Source: Sipunculus nudus (lineage: Eukaryota; Annelida; Sipuncula; Golfingiida; Sipunculidae). From it: a stretch of DNA of 64,000 nucleotides. The notes beneath the pieces were generated by a model. It was not told where the DNA came from, ran no database searches, and saw nothing but the letters and a program-made list of their open reading frames with translations. Made by a program: the position numbers and the translations under genes. Positions within the stretch are counted from its first letter, which is position 1; each line of letters begins with the position of its first letter. This document shows, piece after piece, positions 57,352 to 64,000 of the stretch. Location: the NCBI GenBank assembly GCA_026874595.1, contig CM049313.1, positions 10,911,508-10,975,507 on the forward strand, written 5' to 3'.

Positions 57352-59980
57352 TAAGTGTTTATATAATATAATACCTTTGCATGGGAAGAGGCCATGGTGA
57401 GGGATTAATGAATATAGGATATAAAATTACAAATATTCCCACAGTTGCTAGAGCTGATTGCAGAATATAAATGATGCATAAAGAATGGCATGATTTGCCT
57501 GACCCTAATTATTAAATTAAATTAAATTATATTACGTTAATTTTCATCCTAAAAAATGTGTGGGTTTTATCAGGTAAATATGAGATAGTTCCCACATGAT
57601 TTTTACCTGACGCGCAACTGAAGCTGCATCAGGCAATTCTTTGCCATGTCAACCAATTTTCTGCAAAGTCAGACGAAAAAAATTAGAGTTTTTCTGAACA
57701 TTTATGAACATGGGAAAGACATTGGTCAAATAAATTGGTCATCTTTTTGGTTACGACATCCTCCTAATTGGCAGGGGTGGAGTTTGATAGAACTGCACTA
57801 GTCCTGATGATCAAGGGGTGAAGAAAAAATATAAATTTGAGTACATTGCCAAAACATTGGGGTAATATAAGCTCTCTCTACAGGCTTTTGCCATGCACCA
57901 TGCAATATACATGTTCAGTTGCTGATGGATGTTGCATGACTGTTTCCGTAAAGGTTTGTTTCCATATGCACTTATGTGTGTATAGGTATGAAAAAAGGTG
58001 TTTCCTTGTGTGTGTATATGCTTGAACTGGCAGACTTTTTTATTTGAACAGTGGATCGTTCGAGCAGACCTTCCACAAAAAGATGGTGAAGTGACATAAT
58101 TTTACCCTGAATCCCCGAGTTCACACAGACCCTATGCGTGAAAACCCCTCTGTGGTTACTTTCATGCACATACACTTATACACTGGCAGACATATTGATA
58201 CACCATAGTTACAAGATCATATGAGTGGTTTTTCACGCATATACACATTATACCTGCACATGGAAACACCCCTTAATGTGCACTGGGCTCTAGCCACTGG
58301 ACAATTCCTAACTGCATGCTAAAAATTTTGGTATTCCTGCTTAATGAACTGTGCCTTAATTATGATCTACCAGTAAATTATAATCACTTATCTACATATA
58401 TTCTTCGTATCCTGATCTATTTGGATTATGTAAATTTATGCATATTTCAGCAATATATTTCTGAGAATTTCCTAAAGAGAACAAAATTTTCCACTGAATT
58501 TAGTATGTGGTAGTATTAACATCAGTTAACAATGAAGGAAATATTTATCAAGACTTAACTGTTGGTTCTTCCTGTTAAGCCTAATTGCACCAGTCTTAGA
58601 GAAACAATATTACCTCACAAGGTGGCAAGTTCATTATTATTTTTCAAGAATGCTCTTAGACCTCTGTTAACATTGCAGCTGCAGGTGGGTTTGAAACCTT
58701 TTTACAGTTTAAATTGGCTGTTCAACTTTCAAATTGGCACTGCCAGTTTCACATCATTAACTTGGCCAGTTTGGTTGCCAGTTCACTGCTTGTGTCAAAA
58801 ATTTGTTTTGTATTGTATTCTTTCAGACAGCTATATTAAAGATCTTGATGTTTCTACTTGTATTTTCAGTTTTTACATGTATACAGTTAAAGGAGAACAC
58901 TTAAGCCCACTAGGTTCTACAGTGGTCAGTTGTCTTGTGCTCTTAACCTTTATCTTTAATTTTCAGGGCTATTTTGATTAATTTAGTAAATATGTTCACC
59001 AGTGAGAGGGCAAATTATATTCTTACAAGCCATAAATTATGTTACTGTGATCAGGGGTGATAACAACACACTGGTACACCCGCACACCATGACACAAATT
59101 CAAATATGTCACAATCCTGTATTGATGAGTTTGATGATATTTGATACTCTGATAGATCCAACTAAAATAATAGTCTTTTGGTGCCAAACAAGGCATGTTA
59201 GGTAATATGTCATTGGTCAGAAATGAGTTTGGTGGCACCTGATTGGCTAATTGTATGCAAATGAATGTGTAGATTCAGTTTGGTCATCTTTCTGTAAACA
59301 AGGAAGAATATTCCTTGGGAATCTAATAATAGTCTGTTCCATCCCCTCATATCCATCTATTTTTGCTAGAAAATTGTTTATTAGTTACATTTTCAGGGAG
59401 GAAATGAAACTATAGGGTTGAAGATTAATGGACCTCATTTTCAACAGTTGAAATAAATCCCTACTTTACACAATATTCTAACCAAGTGCTTGAGTTACTT
59501 GATCTGTGCATGAGTTGGGGTTAATTAGCTTCTCCTCTATGGCTGGTAAAAGTTCTTGAGAACATTTTTTGCTGGTTGATAATAGTTATTTACATCCATA
59601 CAAACTGAAACAGAAATATTTCAAAATTTGATAAATAGTCTTTGGTCATTAGTCACATTGATCACATGCAAAGGTAGCCTCAGCTGACAGCTGTTGTTTG
59701 GATAATTTTAAGTAAACATTCTAAAAAATGTGACCAGTGAAACGAAGATGGCTACTCATACATGGATTTCTCTGGATCATTGGAAAGAGTAAAATAAGTC
59801 ATGAAACATTAACTTGAGATCTTATTTTAAAACTCTTGATTGTCATATTAGGTGGATATATGCAGCTTAATTTTCTATAAAATCATTGAAAAATATGAAC
59901 TTTTGAGAAATTTTCTGGGATAAACAGATGACACAGTATGATGGAACAGAGTATATATACCTGGTATGTATCTTAAAAGA
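57352..59980. other. non-coding stretch, nothing recognised
   Basis: The 139-codon plus-strand frame at 58562-58981 is hydrophobic-rich and shows no domain; I judge it to be chance. No repeat partners were recognised. Confidence 0.4.
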
Positions 59981-59984
59981 TCAT

Positions 59985-60362
59985 TCTCGACTTGTAGTGA
60001 GAATTAAACATACCTATATAAGGTGTCTTATTTTATTCAACTCAGCTAGAAAACCATGTATATATGAAATATTTGTTGTGACTTTGAAACTTGTATGCTA
60101 AAAACGGAACCGGTGTAAGACAGGATTATCAGCATTTATCATAAACTTTGCCATTTTGAATGGTTATTTCGTCATTTTAAAACTTGGTTAGTATGTGCTC
60201 GGGGAAAACGACAATCCGTGTAGGACAAAGCAGACACTGCATTTTGCGGTCGGTTTATAATTTTCATACAATTAGGTCTAGTAGATATGCTGTCCCATGG
60301 TCTTTCGCATGTCTTAAGTACACAACACTAGGTTATATTTGTGTCGCAAGTGCGACGTACTC
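59985..60362 (-). repeat. R1 dispersed repeat, reverse copy
   Basis: Read on the minus strand it runs from GTGCGACACAAATATAACCT... to TTAATTCTCACTACAAGTCG, matching the intact copy at 27990-28400. It abuts T8 and a G-run of about 18 (60371-60388). Confidence 0.78.
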
Positions 60363-60389
60363 ATTTTTTTTGGGGGGGGGGGGGGGGGA

Positions 60390-61190
60390 GGGGGCTCTTT
60401 CAGTATCATTTATCATATCACAAGTTGCAAAGTATGTTACATAATGTGTTATTTAAGTTACATTCCTATTTTCAAGTTCAAGTAAAGTCATGTTTTCACA
60501 TTGAAAAGTGGGTAAATCTAGAGAAAGCTGGTGCGCTAGCACTGCAGTTGTCAGTTGTAAACACATATTATAAAGAATGTTCTCCCTTTGTAATTGAGCA
60601 TTGCTGCAAATTGTTTGAAAATAATTCAGTCTGATATATATCAATATCACGTTCTGGAACTGTGTTAAGTGAAAATTAACCAAGAAAATTTTTACTGAAG
60701 TGGGTCAAGGTTATGCAGGTCTGTAGCATTTTCAAGTAAAATATCTTTTTTTTTCAGAGTTTTTTCAACAGCACTATTTCAGTTTTTCAGAATATTTCAA
60801 TGAAGTCAAGACCACTTCAATAGCTAAGCTAGGCTAAGGTCCTTTCCATACAAAATAGTTAAAGTAAAACTGTTAAATTAAAAGTTAACCTACAATGCAG
60901 CTTGCAACATGTCCCGATATAAAAGTTTGTTTATCATGACATGTGTATTTTATTTTTTGTTAAATTCATTTGAAATATTAATTTCATGGTACATATCTTC
61001 TTTTAAATCTATGCAATTTATGTATATTTATACAAATATAAATATTAATGTGTGACACTACTGCATCTGGTCAAGTAAAACATGGTGGCAGCTGATTGGT
61101 TACCTGTTCCTAAAAAGAGATAGTGCCATCTAGTGGCATGATTTGGCACTACATACTTGGGTTTCCTCAATCATTGCAGTGGAACCTGTC
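60390..61190. other. non-coding stretch, nothing recognised
   Basis: No gene or element was recognised. Confidence 0.4.
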
Positions 61191-61195
61191 TGAAA

Positions 61196-61254
61196 GACCA
61201 GCTGTCTATTAAGACCAGCTGTCTATTAAGACCAGCTGTCTATTAAGACCAGCC
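61196..61254. repeat. 17-bp tandem repeat GACCAGCTGTCTATTAA
   Basis: There are about 3.4 near-perfect copies. Just before lies CAGTGGAACCTGTCTGAAAGA, which looks like a MITE end, so the array may be subterminal to an element. Confidence 0.85.
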
Positions 61255-61337
61255 TTGAGTGAACTGAAAGTGCTGGATTGCTTGATGGTTTCATTAGGTA
61301 TACCAAAAGGCATTGTACATGTCAGACCATATACTGG

Positions 61338-61475
61338 GGTCAGTATTTAGGTACTAGTATACAGCAGATTTGAAAAAAATATATAGAAGGTACATAAAAT
61401 AATTGATTAATAATCGATCATCGGTCATTTTTATTTTTCAATCATTGTTTATTATTTTAAAACCACTTCCAGTCA
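61338..61475 (-). repeat. R6 fragment, reverse copy
   Basis: GGTACTAGTATACAGCAGAT and ATTGATTAATAATCGAT text match the reverse complement of about 15690-15800. Both flanks diverge. About 40 bp further, 61515-61560 (AAAAGTTTCCTGGCAAAACC) matches part of R5 near 19223-19262. Confidence 0.6.
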
Positions 61476-61991
61476 CTAGCATGTGTATTATCTCATGCTA
61501 TTAGTTCCTATTTGCTGAATACAAAAGTTTCCTGGCAAAACCATCCCAGCACAAACTTACTTACTCTATCCAATTCACCTGTTTTATAAATTGTGGTTCT
61601 GTGTTTTGTTTACCAAAACAAGACTCTGATCTTGTGCAAACCTGTGATTCCAACGCAAGAAGAAGAAACATCAGATGTAAGAAACACAGAAGAAACATCA
61701 GTCCCAAGCTTGGAAAAAGCTGGATTTGTGCATTTGTGCCGTACGGCTTCCAGGCATGCCTGCTATGTTTGTTTTGTGCCACTGATTGTGCCTAATGCAA
61801 GTTAATTACACTATTGTACTGGAGCAAGCAAACGTTTTTAGAAAAAAAATTTGGCAGATGTTATGTGAAAAGGAAATTATCGGAAAAAATAAACCACCTT
61901 GAATAATATTCCTATCAACACAGGTGAACAGCCCTTTATACTACAGCATCACTGGCATCTTTTGTATGTTATCCATAGAAGTTAACCAGTA

Positions 61992-62240
61992 TCTGTTGCT
62001 TAGGGGTAGAGTATAGGACTCAAAGCCGGGAGGTCATGATTTCAAATTTCAGCTGAGTTTGTGAGATTTTCACAGTCGGCCCCACCCAGGGTGAGCGCTC
62101 TGCAGGCTTAATGGGAAGGCTTTGCCCTATCGCTCACAAACCAGTGTGTCTTTAGGGGGTTTCTCGGTGTTATGACCCAGCAGTGGGGATGATTACACAC
62201 CCAGGACCTGCAGGTGCAGAAGTCACCAGGCCTGAAAAAC
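61992..62240 (+). mobile_element. tRNA-derived SINE (longer relative of the 53898 copy)
   Basis: A tRNA-like head has GGGGTAGAGTATAGGACTCA and a decayed B box (ATTTCAAATTTCAG). CACAGTCGGCCCCACCCAGG follows, then a G+C-richer body (GGTTTCTCGGTGTTATGACC, ATTACACACCCAGGACCTGC). ACCAGTA occurs at both edges (61985-61991 and 62241-62247), a tentative 7-bp duplication. Confidence 0.7.
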
Positions 62241-62417
62241 ACCAGTAAATAAAATGAGAGGAAGCATGTGATACTGCTCTGTCACGTAGTCTGAAACCAG
62301 AATGGAATTCTGCAGATGTACATATACTAAGTTAAGCTAGGATTAAAAGAATGGAGGGGGATAACTACAAAAAAAAATTGGAGGAAAAAAACCCAGAAAA
62401 ACAATATATATGTCACA

Positions 62418-62585
62418 GGCGAAATTAGAATCCAGGCAGATTTAAAATCCGCCTAGGCGAGATTAAAATCCTGTTATGATCATATGTAGGATTTCAGTCT
62501 CGCCTAGGCGGATTTAAAATCTGCCTAGGCGAGACTGAAATTTTGATTTTGCCTAGGCTATATTAAAATCCTAGCTATTAATCTG
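62418..62585. repeat. palindromic array built on CGCCTAGGCG words
   Basis: A near-perfect inverted repeat with arms of about 40 bases is centred on TATGATCATA (62475-62484). Each arm reads GATTTAAAATCC, GCCTAGGCGAGA, TTAAAATCCT or their complements. A further GCCTAGGC block follows. The last word (62562-62583) recurs inverted at the window end (63978-64000). Confidence 0.85.
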
Positions 62586-62941
62586 CTTGATTCAATTATT
62601 TGGTTGAATCATGCTGATTATTTCATTATAATGTATATCTTCAAAAGTATAATCTTAATATTTAATGATAACATTATAAAATTAGTGACTAAAACAAGTT
62701 ACTTGAGCTTAAAATAAATTCAGATTTATTACACTCATGATTTTACTGGGGTTGTCCTTTTATTTTTAACATATTTAATAGCAATTTAATTTTAGCAGAC
62801 TGACAAAACAACACGAAATATGTTAATGTACACATCTGCAAAACTGGTAGTCTACCTAATATTTTAATTTTTTTCCACCGTGTTCTACAGCACATTTTCA
62901 CACAAAATGTTGATAAAAAAATATATATATATGTCACAGTG

Positions 62942-63230
62942 TAGATGGGAATCCAGTTGAGTTAGAAACTCAACTATTTGAGATATGAATCTCCATCTTA
63001 ACGGTTGAGATGGGGATAGTCACTACTGAGATTGGAATATTCCAATGTACACTTGTTCACATTGGGATATCCAGAAGTCAACCAGTTCATTTTGGATAAA
63101 CTGAAATACACTAGTTTACATGAGAATATTTTAGTTTAGATGTTACCAAGAGAAACAGTTTATTTTAAAATATCCTGAAATACACCAGTCTACGTAAGAA
63201 TATCTCAACCTTATTGTTAAGATATATTTT
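62942..63230. repeat. palindromic word array (AGTTGAGTT, GGAATATTCC, GGATATCC)
   Basis: Consecutive hairpin words include AGTTGAGTT-AGA-AACTCAACT, GAGAT-ATGA-ATCTC, ATTGGAATATTCCAAT (perfect 16 bp) and TGGGATATCCA. It is preceded by ATATATATGTCACAG, which also precedes the array at 62418 (62405-62417). Confidence 0.65.
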
Positions 63231-63529
63231 TTCCCTATTTCTTTTAAGTGGACACAAGAACATTGAACCTCAGAACATTGAGTAGCTGCAAAAAAATTAC
63301 AGATATTATTGTATAAATAAATGAGGGAATTAAACAGACTAGAAGTGTATATTCTGAGAGTAACTACCAAGAATACATGTATAAAAAGATACTCTTTTAT
63401 TATATTTAATATTTAGCAATTCCATAACTACATGGTAATCAGTCTAAAATATGCAGAAGGCACCATTTATAATAAACAATATAAATAACTAAAATATTCA
63501 AATACCTGTATCTTCCTTGCCCCTTTCAG

Positions 63530-63576
63530 ATAATAAAAAGCCAAAATTTAATGTTATTTGCCAAGGCAAAAAATAA
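63530..63576 (+). CDS. candidate downstream exon of the MKPCW transcript
   Basis: A very strong acceptor (ATCTTCCTTGCCCCTTTCAG) precedes it. Entered in phase 1, the first codon is GAT and the frame reads DNKKPKFNVICQGKK then TAA at 63574-63576, with AATAAA overlapping the stop. This would give a short Lys-rich product of about 26-28 residues from the 53570 start, or a short C-terminal tail for a transcript from 7889. The exon might also use an unseen internal donor and continue beyond the window. Confidence 0.38.
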
Positions 63577-63577
63577 A

Positions 63578-63977
63578 TGCTGAAACCTGAAAAAATCAGA
63601 CTGAAAATATACCTGTGTTTTTTTTTTTAAATTTCACTCACCTGTCAGAAAAAAATTCATCACTTCTGTAAAGCATTCTTTAGCATCAGTGATTATAAAA
63701 ATCCATTTATTTTTTATGTTCATTAAGATATAGTGTTCTTAATAAACTGATCTTTCAAAATCCAAAGTTTCTGTAAAACCTACACTTAAAACAAAGCAAA
63801 ATCAAAATTTCCATCTTGTTGGCCAGAGCAGATCTTAAATTCCTAAAATGGTCCTATTCATAAAGATGTTCAGATATACAATTATCAACAGATAAATCTC
63901 TCCACGCCAAATGTGAGAATAAACTGCAATTATTATGAAACAATCAGCATGATTAAACCAAAGAATTGAATGACGCA
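63578..63977. other. AT-rich stretch, nothing recognised
   Basis: No gene or repeat was recognised before the inverted word at the window end. Confidence 0.4.
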
Positions 63978-64000
63978 GATTAAAAGCTAGGATTTTAATC

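Noticed and set aside
58562-58981. 139-codon plus-strand open frame
   Set aside because: It is one of the longer frames but is hydrophobic and AT-driven, shows no domain or splice support and lacks composition change relative to its flanks.
60184-60634. Frames of 86 and 97 codons with Gly-rich stretches
   Set aside because: They run through the R1 repeat and a G homopolymer.

Overview
The window is AT-rich metazoan nuclear DNA, most likely from an invertebrate. The grounds are widely spaced short exons with spliceosomal signals, an L1/Tx1-type LINE, tRNA-derived SINEs, hAT and PIF/Harbinger-like elements, and large families of 'GGTCAAGGTCA' and 'GTCCGTCCG' repeats of a kind I associate with marine invertebrates such as molluscs. 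The phylum is an inference from repeat style. No bacterial-type gene organisation, rRNA or functional tRNA gene was seen.

Region by region. 1-8.5 kb: a CpG-containing promoter-like block (1215-1440), a possible minus-strand first exon (1134-1253), a palindromic array, a GC-rich coding-like block with an in-frame TGA (2601-2937), nested hAT-like ends (3349-4377), a tandem-repeat transposon (5516-6243), and a second promoter-like block ending in a tiny start exon (7889-7898). 9-19 kb: a SINE-like dimer, two hAT elements each with an exact 8-bp target-site duplication (9959-11011 and 13903-15158), a Harbinger-like MITE and a SINE with a 14-bp duplication. 19-28 kb: a TTAA-flanked element split by a TA-flanked element, an unidentified minus-strand ORF (23431-23784), further tandem-repeat transposons and two candidate coding exons (26440-26507, 27585-27684/27709). 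28-33 kb: a dispersed repeat interrupted by a 3.3-kb insertion carrying a dead LINE and flanked by a 22-bp direct duplication. 33-53 kb: mostly featureless AT-rich DNA with MITEs, two long R3 repeats and a minisatellite made of splice-donor-like units. 53-64 kb: an alternative start exon (53514-53603), a 6-nt microexon (57345-57350), a candidate 3' exon (63530-63576), SINEs and dense palindromic arrays.

Most of the window is best read as long introns or flanks of at least one plus-strand gene. Candidate exons 1-3 (7889, 26440, 27585) join in frame. The exon at 53570 joins in frame, always in phase 1, through the microexon to the exon at 63530, so two promoters could feed one downstream reading frame. 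All exon calls come from splice consensus, phase and protein-like composition only; no family was recognised. The best-supported calls are the mobile elements, whose ends and target duplications can be read directly.
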